DNA of 64,000 nt from Patagioenas fasciata (taxonomy: Eukaryota; Chordata; Aves; Columbiformes; Columbidae). Position numbers and translations under genes: made by a program. The notes under the pieces are model-generated. The model did no database searches, was not told the origin of the DNA, and saw only the letters and a list, made by a program, of their open reading frames with translations. Shown here piece by piece: positions 34,467-46,745 of the stretch. The stretch's first letter is position 1. Each line of letters begins with the position of its first letter. Location of the stretch: NCBI RefSeq assembly GCF_037038585.1, contig NC_092520.1:9192501-9256500 (forward strand). The letters run 5' to 3'.

Positions 34467-36129
34467 GTGGCCTGAGCCATCTACTGATCTGCTGGGAGTG
34501 ACCGGATTTGGGTGGGAGACTCGTGGGGCCCGATCCATCACCCGCATCGCTCTGGTGCCATCTCCCGTCTCTCCGGTGCTGACACTGAGCAGCTGGTTCT
34601 GCCCTCAATTCATTTGTGTGGGTTTCTTTGGGGTTTTTTGTTTTGTTATTTTCTTTCATCTTCTTTCCTGCTGCTCTTATTTAGCCTGAAGTAACCTTCC
34701 AAATCCATCCGGAAGAGATAATTTTAAACTGTTGCTCTTTTCCCATTGCTAATTGCTAGTTTGAAACCCCATTTCAAATCACTCTGAATACACAGTCTGA
34801 TGTTCCTAAGCTAAGTGCCTACCAGGTATTTTCCCTGATGGGCTTTTATTTCCCTGAAAGAAAAAAAAACAACCAACCAAACAAAAAAAGAAACCCAAAC
34901 CCCAATCCTGGCGCACTGGTTAGCTTTAAATGGGACAATAGCATCTCCATAGTACATCTTGTTTCCGAAGCAGAGCCGTGTTTTGGCAGGAAGCGACTGA
35001 GTTTCGCACGGCCAGTGGGGAGGTTTGGTCCTGGCGGACCCAGAAATGAAGCAGTTAATTGTCCTACTGGGAAGGAGGAAATTTCTTGTAAAAATCCAGT
35101 ATCTGGTTGAACAATGTGGCCTTTTATTTTTCAGCCTTGGAATCAAGCCTGGCTGCCCTTGTAAACAAAGAAAGGAAAGAATCACTGAACCAACCCAACA
35201 CATAAAAACTGACCATGTCTTTCTTTGAAGTTCCCTTTATGTTGTTTGGAAAACTTGGGATTATACGGGTTTCTTCTTCTTCTTTTTTTTTTTTTTGAGA
35301 AAAAGAGGGATGAGAGTTAAGGGAAACTTTTTCTTAAACAGAGCAGCAGAAGTCATTAATTAAGTATCCCATTCATCGCCGAGGCACCGGCTCATCAATC
35401 AGATTTCTTATTAGCATTCTGATGACCCGCCTGACCCCCCGTCTCTGCGCTGTCTGCATGACGACACGGAAAACCAGACCACACACCGAACGGAGGAGGA
35501 TTATTTGACACTTTTCCTTGCTTGGGGGATGTGACCGAGCTGGGAAGGGGAATGATGACTGCCGTTGTTGTTTTGGGTTGAAGCAAGTCAACAAGTGGCT
35601 CCTGGAGAAACAGCTCGCAGAGCCTGGGAGGGTGACATGAGTGATGTCCTGGGGGTTTGCTGATAGATGCACAGGGCTGCGCCAGGGCTTGGCCTACGGC
35701 TTGGTGACATTGCGTGGTCTCTCTGCTCCCGTGGTGGTCACAGTAGGCTCAAATCCAAAGCAAAGAACAGGATTTTAGCGCAGTAACCACCATGCTCTTA
35801 CCCTTGGGTAACCCCGGTTGGAAAAGGCTTGGCTGCTGAAAATGTGCTGGCAGCTTCAGGCCCCCTAAGCAGGCTGTGTCCTCGAGGCGGGTGAGGATCC
35901 CACGTTACCAGTCCTCCAGCCTTCCTCCTTCCAGGTCACTCCAATCACAAGTAGTTGGCTGATTGATGACATCTTTGTACAAGTGCTTTTGGGAAAGTTT
36001 TTGCATTGCAAAAAAAAAAAAGACAACATGTTCTGAAGTGTGCATGTTGCTCCTGAGAGAAAGTCAGACTACATCCATCCCCTGCTCAGCCCGGGAATTT
36101 GCAGATGCACACACATGTGCATCTTTGAG
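34467..36129. other. Intergenic unique sequence, possibly conserved
   Basis: No gene is recognised. The stretch 34690-35560 is repeat-free apart from simple A/C and T runs near 34860 and 35285, and may include regulatory sequence. No firm call is possible without alignment. Confidence 0.45.
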
Positions 36130-36315
36130 GATGGTGAAACCCTGGCCCAGGTTGCCCAGAGAGGTGGTGGATGCCCCATCCCTGGAGACATCCCAGGCCA
36201 GGGTGGACGGGGCTCTGAGCAACCTGATCTGGGTGAAGATGTCCCTGCTCATGGCAGCGGTTGGACTGGATGAGCTTTGAAGGACCCTTCAACCCAAATT
36301 GTTCTATGATTCTGT
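36130..36315 (+). mobile_element. CR1 3' tail
   Basis: It begins ATGGTGAAACCCTGGCCCAG and runs to TTCTATGATTCTGTG. The 3' UTR contains GGATGAGCTTTGAAGGACCC. Confidence 0.92.
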
Positions 36316-37889
36316 GTGCACACACACATGCACTTACACGTGTACACAGAGCCCACAGCCAAGGATGACCCGAGCAAGGCCAGGGCAGGTGGTGGCAGCA
36401 GGGGGAGATTGGGAGCTGCTGCTCTCCCCAACAGCTGCAGCGATGTTGTGGGAACCGCACGTGGGGAGGAGGAAATTCAGCAGCAATGATGCGCCCGTGC
36501 AACGGCCGTGGTGATGGGCACAGCGGTTCGGCTCTGCTCTCAGCGCAGCTTGTTACTGAGAGCTGGCTGAGATTGATAAATCAGATTGCTTTTCACAAGG
36601 GTTATTCTCAAAATAAAATAATCTTTTTAATTTTTTTTTTTTTTTAGTGGGGAAGCTGTTTCCCTGGCAAGATAGAAAATTATTTGTTTTACTGTTTCCT
36701 ATTTCTTCATTTTCTCTCTCTCTTTTTCAAAAGCAAAAGTATAATGCTGTGTGTGGCAAATAGAAAAACTAGAAAGTATGGATAAAACTGTACACATTTT
36801 CAAAAGTATTGGGAGGGTAATTTTTTTTTAAAATGTATTTCTTCTTTTTTGACTGACTTTAGTTGGAAGTTAGACCTAGTGTGGCATATTCTCCTTTAAG
36901 TCTTACAGCCCTGGCTAGTTACCATCACAGCTCATCTCTGAATTTAGGCAATATACCCTGAGTCACACCAGACACTGGTAGGAATTCAGCAGCTTCAGGG
37001 GTGTGAGGCTCACGGTTTGGCCCAACAACAATTGTCCCTCTGGGCAGAGAATTATATCTGATCTTCAGCTAAAATTTCAATGGTTAAAAAGTCCTTGTCT
37101 TTGGGACCCATCCTCAAGCTGCTGTCACAACTGAAGGGGACATCAGGGAACATCCTGGGAATGCAAGGACATCCGTCAGTCGTTGCTGATGGAGGACGAG
37201 ATGGAGAGGGTGGAAGTGAGAAGGCACAGCAGTTAAAGAACGAGGCAGCACCGGGAGCAGATACCTGAACTGAGGGCTTCCCTTCCCAGGGCTGGAACCA
37301 CGGAACTGCAGGGACACTTCTGCTCTCTGTCCCTATGGATCCTGAATTATCGGACACCAGTGTGAGGGGTGCAAGTCAGCTACTTCTTCACTGTGTTTTT
37401 AAATTAGCATTTTATTTTCCTTCTGGGGCACTTTATAGGATCATCTGAGATTTTTACTCCATTAATTCTCTGCTATTGTAGAAGCCCAGACACGGATATT
37501 GCAGGTCTCCCCTTCTCTTCCTGAGACATGTTGCAGTTGCTGATTTGGTGTTTTGCTGGAGTTCATTTCCTAAGGTCCAGGGTATGTGGTGGCACGTGAA
37601 ATGGATGCTCTGCAAACCCTTCAGAACTGCGTGTCTGCTACAACAATTCCATGTCCTCCCCTTGACAGAGCCCAGAGGAGACCTTTGGGAAGAACTACAG
37701 GAACGGGATGAGCACAGAGCAACGCCCCCTAGACTGTCCTCACCGTCCTCCAGTTTGTGGCTTGGGGACCTCTACCTGCATAGCTGTCTGGGCTCCACAA
37801 CCCAAGTGTTGTCCTATGGTCCTGTATAGGCCTGAACACATACCATCCAGCCAGCCCTTGTGGTCTGAAGTGCCCAACTTTAGCTAATG
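36316..37889. other. Intergenic unique sequence
   Basis: No gene is recognised. The stretch 36560-36900 is AT-rich. Confidence 0.6.
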
Positions 37890-38268
37890 TCATAGAATCT
37901 CAGAATCACAGAACAGTTTGGGTTGGAAGGGCCCTTCAAAGCTCATCCAGTGCCACCCCTGCCATGAGCAGGGACATCTTCATCAGATCAGGTTGCTCAG
38001 AGCCCCGTCCAGCCTGGCCTGGGACGTCTCCAGGGATGGGGCATCCACCACCTCTCTGGGCAACCTGGGACAGGGTTTCACCAACCTCAGGGTCAAAAAC
38101 TTCTTCCTCGTGTCTAGGCTGAATCTCCCCTCTTTTAGTTTAAAATCAGGACCCCTTGTCCTATCACAATAGGCCCTGCGAAAAAGTCTGTCCCCATCTT
38201 TCTTAGAGGCCCCTTTTAAGTATGGAAAGGCCACCATAAGGTTTCCCCACAGCCTTTACTTTTCCAGG
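37890..38268 (-). mobile_element. CR1 3' fragment, inverted
   Basis: It runs from TCATAGAATCTCAGAATCAC through CCTGCCATGAGCAGGGACAT to the end of the RT frame near 38268. The minus-strand frame reads [20 protein letters not shown]. Confidence 0.93.
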
Positions 38269-39656
38269 ATGTCATAGGGGCATAACCAACCATGGTCAGT
38301 GACTATGGACCAGGACCAGCAGGATCACCTGTGGCAAGGATTAGGGCAAGCCAGAAATCAGACCATTAGTCAAAGTGGCTGAAAACCAGCTCCCTGGGCT
38401 ATCACAGACATGTCCTGCACATCGTCAGAAAGGGATCTGTGTGTCCCATGCACTTTAAAAAGGTTATATTTTTATTTGGTGATGGGAAGAGCCGGGGTAC
38501 TTAGATGGACAGCCCTTAGTGTCATGCTGATGGTGCCTGGCCTAGGACAATCTCATGAAGTATATCTTGGATCTGGGAAATGCAGAATTAAACCTAATAC
38601 ATATTGAAATTATAAGGGTGTGGTTTTGATATCGACAATTAAGTCAGGTTTTCATGGTCCTTGTTAACCAAAGTAGTGGTTGATCTAGTTCCTGCCTGAG
38701 GTATCCGCTATGGTCTGTGACTGTCAGTGTTCTTTGTGTGCTGTGCCATGCTAATCATTACTCAGTGTATTTTGAATTTAGATCAACTGAAATGTCAGAT
38801 ATTTCTAGAAGTAATGAACTAATTTCTTCCAAGAGAGTGGCTTGGGAATCATCAAGTAAAAATAACAAAAAGCAAACCAAAACAAAATGAAAGACAAACA
38901 AACAAACCCACCAAACCAAACGAACCAAAAACAGGGAGGGAGGAATGTGTATTTGGTAGATGCTGTCACAAAAGAGATCAGATGGAGAGACAGTTGCTAT
39001 GTGGAAGACCTAAAAAATGCACAAAGAGTTGTGGGCAAGAAGGCTCAAACCCTTTCCATCTCCCTCTAGTGCAGCAAATGAGGAGGTGGTACAAGTTTGG
39101 CAGCTGCTGATCTGCTGCCGGACCATCTGACACAGTGTTCAGATGTTGTTTTCAAAGCCTGCATAAATTAAATTCCATGTACACGGAAAAAAAATTAATC
39201 GGGGTCTCTGGTGCCAGCAGCTCCTCTTATCGCTTTGTAGCCTGTTCGCATTCCCTGGCAGATAATCACCATGACTAACATTTATCTGACACAGCCAATT
39301 TTGCTACCAAAATCTGTTTTCCGACTTTAACGGGCTACTCACAGAAATGACAGCTCCCTTCCCCCAATAGTATAACTGCTAACAGAGCTCTCCGAGGAAT
39401 CAATGAGTTCTGGGAACACTTTTTATAAAGTTAAAGTGCGATGCAATGAATGTTCCAAAGAGCTGGATGGAGGGGATAAGTGCCTTTTATTTCTCTTCAT
39501 ATTTGTGGTAGTTTCCTTCATCTGATATGTTTCTTTTGCAGTTGCATGGCCACACTGGAGAGAGCTGCTGGCCACACTCTTCATGCCAACTTGACTTCTG
39601 CTCTTTCTTTCTCTACTGTTTTCTAATCTGTATTTTCAAGAAATCTATAAGGTAGG
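38269..39656. other. Intergenic sequence with possible conserved block
   Basis: A CAAAC-rich simple tract lies at 38861-38931. The stretch 39080-39450 is repeat-free, with AT-rich homeodomain-like motifs (TAAATTAAATT, AATTAATC), and may be a conserved non-coding element. This is inference. Confidence 0.4.
38861..38931. repeat. A/CAAAC-rich low-complexity tract
   Basis: Irregular repeats of CAAA/CCAAAC units are seen directly. Confidence 0.8.
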
Positions 39657-39889
39657 AATCATAGAATCATAGAATGGTTTGTGCTGGAAGGGACCTTCAA
39701 AGCTCATCCAGTGCCACCCCTGCCATGAGCAGGGACATCTTCACCAGATCAGGTTGCTCAGAGCCCCATCCAGCCTGGCCTGGGATGTCTCCAGGGATGG
39801 GTCATCCACCACCTCTCTGGGAAACCTGGGCCAGTGTTTTATCACCCTCATTGTAAAAAAATTCTTCCTCGTGTCTAGCCTGAATCTGG
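39657..39889 (-). mobile_element. CR1 3' fragment, inverted
   Basis: It runs from AATCATAGAATCATAGAATG through GACCTTCAAAGCTCATCCAG to TCTAGCCTGAATCTG. It is 5'-truncated. Confidence 0.93.
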
Positions 39890-41516
39890 AAAAGCTTGTA
39901 CAAGTGTTTTGTGATGCAGTGAAGGGCACTGGGGAATTGACCAGGATTTAGAAGAACCCAACAAGTTGGAAAAAGGAGAGGTTTAACTTCGAGCAGCTCC
40001 TCAGGCTATTGGCCATGGGACATGGTGGCTCCAGACAGTGGTGGGAGCTGTGGCTGAGACAGGGGAAGAAAGAAGGACTGGGGCAGATGCACACAGGTCA
40101 GTCTGTGGCTCGTTAGCAGATGTCCAATCTAATAGGGCTGTGCTGCCCACACCAATTCCCTTTACTGACCCAGGTTTCCATAGATCTCCACTCAAGTCAT
40201 GTGCTTTATAAATGCCCAGTTTATCCTCTGGGGACACAGGCTGGGCAGGAGGGCACAGAGCACTTGCTGGCTGGATATAGGAACCTTTTATCCACAAGGA
40301 GTTTCTAAGCACTAGAGAGTTACCTTTCTCAAGAACTGAATTCTTCAAGTGGATCTGCCCATTCCTTTCAAAAGTCTTTGTATATTTTTTGAGTCCTTCT
40401 TCCCCCTTTCTCCTTCTGATTCTTCATCCATGAAGCCCCTACTGTCCCATGAACCCATACCATGCTTCTAAAGAAAACTGACCTTTAAACAGTGCATCTA
40501 GGCCATGTGTTCACTCTGCAGCGGTCCAGACCCAGTGGCCCTCACCTGAAGATCAGAGCTGAAGGCCCCAGATTGCAGAGGGATGATTTTAAGGCATTCC
40601 CTTGCAAAAAAACCCCACCAGATTTCCCCCAAGCAGGTCTAAATAAACTGCCTCTGTGCAAAACTGAGTGCAGAATGTTTGTATTTCCGTATCTTGCATA
40701 TCTGGCTGTTTGTGAGGGGTGCCAGGCTCAGAACTGGCTCAAGTCATTGGCGAAAGTGCCCACCTTGTCTGTGCCTGAGGATGGAGCCTGGATCCCCTCA
40801 TGCCTCAGGGCTTCCTCCTTGTGCTACCACCAGAAGACTGAATTTTGCCTATATTGATGACTCTCTCCAACCAAGTTGAATGAATTCTCCTTATTCCCAT
40901 TCAAATCCTTCTTAAAGGTCCCTTGTATAGACCCAAAAGAAATAATTCAAAGCCCTACCTCAGAGAAGGTATTGCCCTTCCTCACCTATATTTTCCTAGG
41001 GCAACATGGACAAGGCTTAGCACATCTGGCAACTATTTGTTGTAGCATCTGTACATTCATGACATGAGGCTAATTATGGATATTTTCAGACCTTATTAAG
41101 CTTTAAAACTTAATAGGTGGAATTAGATGACTTGGACAATTTGAAGATAGATGCTCTGCATTTTTTCTTTCCAATTTTGGTCCCAGGTTGGTATAAACCT
41201 GTAATGAACAGAAGCAGTTACTGGCTGGGAGTTTTCCCACTCAAAAAGGAGTGTGATGACTCTTGAGTGGCTAAAAAGGATTTTCAGGACATTTTGGGCA
41301 ATTGCCCTGTACTGGTTTGACCTGTGTAACTCCAAAGGAAGCTGGGCAGAGTTGGCAGGTGCCCTGAGCTTTTAAGATATGTGTGGGATTAGTTTGATTA
41401 GGTTGGTTGTGGGGGCTGCCTTCGAGGTCAATGGGAAACCAGGAAATTGCATGGCAGGATCACTAAAGTAGGGCAGAAAAGTCACTCTGGAGCGGCCCAT
41501 TTCTCTCCACCAGCAA
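39890..41516. other. Intergenic unique sequence
   Basis: No gene is recognised. A 121-codon frame at 40492-40857 has no known match. Confidence 0.6.
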
Positions 41517-41640
41517 GAATCATAGAATCATAGATTCATTTTGATGGGAAAAGATCCTTAAGATCATCAGTTCCAACCATTAACCTAACACTGCCAAGTC
41601 CACCATTAAACCATGTCCCTAATTGCCACATCCACAGAAG
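41517..41640 (-). mobile_element. CR1 3' tail, inverted
   Basis: GAATCATAGAATCATAGATT is followed by TAAGATCATCAGTTCCAACC and CTAACACTGCC. It is only about 120 bases long. Confidence 0.9.
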
Positions 41641-41747
41641 AGGAGCCGTGGGTGAGATGCTTACATGGGATCCTCTTTGACAGCCATGATCAGTGGCTTT
41701 TGCGTCTTTTTTTAATTCCTCATCAGCATCTTATGATCCTTACTGAG

Positions 41748-42520
41748 TCACAGAAACATAGAATCATTTTGGTTGGAAGAGACCCTCAAGATCATAAAGT
41801 CCAACCGTAACCTAACTCTGGCACTAAACCATGTCCCCAAGAACCCCATCTACGTGTCTTTTAAACACTTCCAGGGATGGTGACTCAGCTGCTTCCCTGG
41901 GCAGCCTGTTCCAATGCCTGACAACCCTTTCCAGGAATAAATGTTTCCTAACATCCAATCTAAACCTCCCCTGGTGCAACTTGAGGCCATTTCCTCTTGT
42001 CCTATCACTCACTCCCTGGGAGAAGAGACCAACCCCCTCCATGCTCCAACCTCCTTTCAGGTAGTTGCAGACAGTGATAGGGTCTCCCCTCAGCCTCCTT
42101 TGCTCCAGGCTGAACAGCCCCAGGTCCCTCAGCCGCTCCCATCACACTTGTGCTCCAGACCCCTCACCAGCTCCGTTCCCTTCTCTGAATTCGCTCCAGC
42201 ACCTCGAGGTTTTTGTTGTCGTGAGGGGCCCAAAACTGAACACAGGATTCGAGGTTTGGCCTCATCAGTGCCCTGTACAGGGGGATGGTCACTGCCCTGG
42301 TCCTGCTGGCCACACTATTCCTGATACAAGCCAGGATGCTGTTGGCCTTTTTGGCCACCTGAGCACACTGCTGGCTCATTTGAGCTGCTGTCAATCAACA
42401 CCCCCAGGTCCTTTTCCTCCAGGCACTTTCCAACCACTCTTCCCCAGCCTGTAGCGCTGCCTGGGGTTGTTGTGACCCAAGTGCAGGACCTGGCATTTGG
42501 CCTTGTTAAACCTGAGCTCT
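41748..42520 (-). mobile_element. CR1 3' portion, inverted, long copy
   Basis: It starts TCACAGAAACATAGAATCAT. On the minus strand it covers the RT C-terminal region ([39 protein letters not shown]) and ends in the segment corresponding to CCTGGGGTTGTTGTGACCCA. Frame breaks are present. Confidence 0.92.
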
Positions 42521-44798
42521 TTATGGAGGTGAATTAGGGCTGTGCCAGGTGCAGACTGTGATAGCCAAGGCAGTGTAGAAACCCTCCATCTTCCAGTTGG
42601 GAACTGCCTGGAAGCACCAAAAGGAAGACAAGAGGGTTAACACACAGAAAGGACAAAGCTCGGATGTCTTGACCAAAATCCAAGCCCCTGAGATGGGCGC
42701 TACCAAAGTCCACCTGGCAGGAGCTCAGCAGCCCCCAACACGCGTGGTGGTTTGGACACGCCAGGCGGGATCGGCCGCGTTCCCACCGCCGATATGACGG
42801 CATCCCAAAGGATCTTTAGGGGCTGAGAAGGGGGGAAAAAAATCCTGGCATAGAATTTAAAATGTGCTCTAACCTTTTCTGCAAACTGAAAGCAAGAAAA
42901 ATGCTCATAAAACTACTCTTTGTGCACAGAAAGAAGTCCATTTTTATACTGTTGCTAAGTTCCTTATTGTTTTCTGGCTGTTTTTTGTGTTTCTGTGGCA
43001 GCCTTTTCTGTGGGCCTCTTTCAGTGACTTAGCTATATTGGCCTGCAGATAATTAGATCAGTGCTATCATTTTCACTGTCCTTTTTCCTCTGGGGCTATT
43101 TGCATGATAATGGCAGTTTGTGCGACTCTCTCCCTCCGTCTCCCTCTCTCTTTTAACAAGACACCATTTCTAAACATGAAATAATTCAGGGAACAATCTG
43201 CGAGTTTAAAAAAAAAAGAAGACTGAGAACATCTGGTTAAGAAAACATTTCTGGCAAACAAAAATCCAACGTATTTTTTAGCTATAGCTTGAAAAAAGAG
43301 TTGGCTTGTTTTGTTTTAGTTTGTTTATCTACAGTATTTTCAGTCTATATGTATTCGCTGTATGCAAAGTTCCCAACGGCAGTGTGCTCCCACTCTGGGT
43401 ATATATGTGTATATAATGATTTATAATGTGTTTATCTGGATAATTTATAGACAAGTAAAGTGTTAGGATTTAAACTCTTAATGAATCCTGTGGACATTTG
43501 GAAGGTAGCTGTGCCCCACGGACTGGTTTTGACCATGCTGCACCACCAAGAATGTTATTTTTGCTGTAAGAACAGGACCTTGGGACCAATTCCTGCTCCT
43601 GATGGGATTCAACTCCCTGCAGACATCCCTCAGCAGGGGAGAAAAGAAATGGTGGAGAAAGTAAAGGGAGTTAATAAAATTGATGGCGGTATCAGAAGAT
43701 TATGGAATCCATTTGAGATTTGGAATTCCCAACAGCAGTTCGGCAAGGGGCATCATCTGTCATACACCTGGCTGGTTTTGACATGGGTTGGTGAGATCTT
43801 CATGTTACTCCGTCAAAACCATATTCCTGGTCCAGCTCCAGGCCTTGTCAAGCAGCCCAGTGCTGCAGTGGGTGGACGGTGAGGCTGGGAATAGAAAATC
43901 GGGTATGCCTTGTCAGCCAAGCTTATTAAAAACTGCTTGAACCTTTCCAATGGGCCATTTTCAACAGGCAAAACTGGTCACAGTTTCAATAGCATTTTCA
44001 ATTAAAAAAGAAGGCAATTTAAAATTCCACAATTGTCCATTAAAAACAGAACAAATCAAAACACAATCGAAAAAAAAAAGCCCACACCAAACATATTGGA
44101 AAGAAATAGGGTTTAACCATTTAAATACCATTTAGATACCTTCAAGGACTGGGCTCTGTATTTGTCTGGCATGGGGTCACACAGCTCCCACCATTTCAGC
44201 AGCTGAGCCCCAGCTGTCTCCCTGGTGTGGACACAGATGAGATGGTGCCAGAGCAGCTTCCATAAGCAGAGGTGACCTTGTTGCCAGCGTCATCAAATCC
44301 ATCAGCTGAGCTGTACCAGGTTTGTTTAAGAGATATAAAGGAACAAGAAGAGTTATGATAACATGGCCATGGTCACATCTACCTGAAGTCACCTCCAAGT
44401 CAGAGACTCTTCAGCATGGTTGAAGAATCATTTGAGAGCTACCTGGAGTGGGAGAGAAGGCTGAGCCCAGGCCATGGGAGAGCTGGAAGGACAAACAGAG
44501 TTTTGCTCATAACTACATGGAAGGAAGATGCCACGTGTCGTATGAGGATTTTGCCATGGGACTTCCTGGCTCAATAAAATTGGTTATTCCCCAGTGGAGG
44601 GCAAAGAGACAGGGACTGGCTCACCAGCATGATGGGAGTCGCTGATGCTCAGCAGCTCTGAAAATTAGGTCTGTTAATTTGGATTATTCATTAGTCAGTG
44701 AAAGTCAGTAGAAATGGCTTCAGCTTGGAGTTGGACCAGGTCCTTACTTCACAGCATAAATAATGAATAAGAAGACTTCTTTCTGAAATGCAGGTGCC
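42521..44798. other. Intergenic sequence, includes possible regulatory block
   Basis: No gene is recognised. A perfect octamer ATTTGCAT lies at 43098-43105 within a repeat-free block at 43000-43440. A 140-codon frame at 43460-43882 is unrecognised. Confidence 0.45.
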
Positions 44799-45102
44799 AA
44801 TCACAGAATCACAGAATGTTAGGGATTGGAAGGGACCTTGAAAGCTCATTCAGTCCAATCCCCCAACCAGAGCAGGAACACCCAGCTGAGGTTCCACAGG
44901 AAGGTGTCCAGGCGGGTTTGAATGTCTGCAGAGAAGGAGACTCCACAAGCCCCCTGGGCAGCCTGGGCCAGGCTCTGTCACCCTCACTGAGAAGAAGTTT
45001 CTTCTCATATTTAAGTGGAACCTCCTGTGTTCCAGTTTGTACCCATTGCCCCTTGTCTTACCATTGGTTGTCACCGAGAAGAGCCTGGCTCCATCCCCGT
45101 GA
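44799..45102 (-). mobile_element. CR1 3' fragment, inverted
   Basis: AATCACAGAATCACAGAATG is followed by TTGGAAGGGACCTTGAAAGC and the 3' UTR/RT end to GCCTGGCTCCATCCCCGTGA. This is the same subtype as the copies at 3474 (direct) and 60063. Confidence 0.92.
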
Positions 45103-46650
45103 CACCAAGCTGTGTGTGACCACAGACCACATGCCAAACAGCACCCAGCCCTCCTGTGCTCTCCATGCCGTGGATGGGGCACAGCTGGATCTCCAAGAAT
45201 CTCCTCAGTGCCGTTGGTTTCAGTGACCACTCTGAGACACGTGAAGACCATTTTGCAGCATTTGCTAAATCCTCACTGTTTGCATCAGGTAAAATTCGAG
45301 GAGCTCCTGTCCTCCCCAAAGCCACGCAGCACATCCCAGCAGAGCCTGTTAGGGACCATGAGAAATAAATAAACTGGCTCCAGCCAAGCAAACAGGGACT
45401 AGTGGAGGGATAGTGTGCAGCAAAAAACACAGTGCTTCACATTACTTGCTCTTTGCTTGCATTTCACATTTTATTTCCACCCAGCAAAGCTCTTCCAAGC
45501 AGCACCCTGAATGATTAGCGAAAATGCAGGAATTAGTTTAATCTCAAAACCCACACATTTGCCTACATAAATGTTTGAGTGAAGATAAGACCCTGCAAAT
45601 TTAAAGGAATACACAAGGACTAAGAGAAAAAAAAATGCAAAATTATTTCTCAATAATACGAAAAGTAATGTAATTTATTTTTATCTTCAAGTATCTGTAA
45701 ATGTTTCATCAACACATATTTCTACCAGTACCCAACTGCTGGACTATGAGCAGGACTTAATGAAATGAAATTACAGTTTCAACCCTCAAAGCTCTTTCCT
45801 GAAGAGGCAAGTGGTGGTTTTTGCACAGCTTTTGTACTGGTGACAGCCACCAGCAATACCCCCAGGTGCTGCATTCAAGAAAGCAGCACACAAAATTTAT
45901 CAAGCGCACTATTTTCTGTGGCAGACGAGTTTGTGTTTTTGCAGCTTTTGTGGGATCTTAATCTATAGTAGGTCCTTTTTCATCAACTCATAAATAATTA
46001 GGCAGAATTTAGGTGGAATGCTCATGTTTTCAGAGAGTATGAGAAAACATTTAACCCACTGAAGGCAATTTCAGTGAAGAGCTGAAAGCCAGCTGCCATC
46101 ACCTTTACAATTATATAGAAGATTTGAACAGAAGTTATGATAGTATGAAGAAGATGAATGTTTCTCCAACCAGGACATTTATATGATGAAAAACCAGCTA
46201 CAATCTGAAACAGTGAAAGCAACACAAAGTTTTTTGAGCTGGTGCTGAGGTTTGTTTTCAGATGAGCTGCCTCAGGAATTAGATTTGGACATGGTCCCTT
46301 CTCTGTTGCATGCTTGTTCTGATCTTGTTCTTAAGCTTCCACCTTCCCATAGGTAGACTTCCTTCACAATATATCATATATAAAGTACACAACACAGCTG
46401 TGGAATGGTATTTACAACTGTTCAGATGAAGGAGAATGAGATGGTTATGATGGAAGAGCTGATTAAGCAACCCCAGTTTTACACTGGAGTAATCTCACAG
46501 AAATAAGGAATTCCAGTCTTCTGAAACCAAGAGTGGCATCGGGCTCAGCTGAATGATGGACTTCCATATTCATGTGGAAGGTTAAATACAGTGCACTCGT
46601 ATGTAGTCCGTGTTTCAGCTGAGTCCTGCACTCCTCACATGGGTGAAACA
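45103..46650. other. Intergenic unique sequence
   Basis: Nothing recognised in this stretch. Confidence 0.6.
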
Positions 46651-46745
46651 ACCTGCTAAAAAGTCTGTCCCCATCTTTCATATTGGCCCCTTTTAAGAAC
46701 CAAAAGGCTGCAATAATGTCTCTCTAGAGCCTTCTCTCCTCTGAA
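46651..46745 (-). mobile_element. CR1 internal remnant, inverted
   Basis: It contains CCTGCTAAAAAGTCTGTCCC and GGCCCCTTTTAAG, matching the same part of the copies at 37890 and 51157, but without the 3' tail. Confidence 0.8.

Noticed and set aside
43460-43882. 140-codon + strand open frame
   Set aside because: No recognisable motif. It lies in intergenic sequence without splice or poly(A) context.
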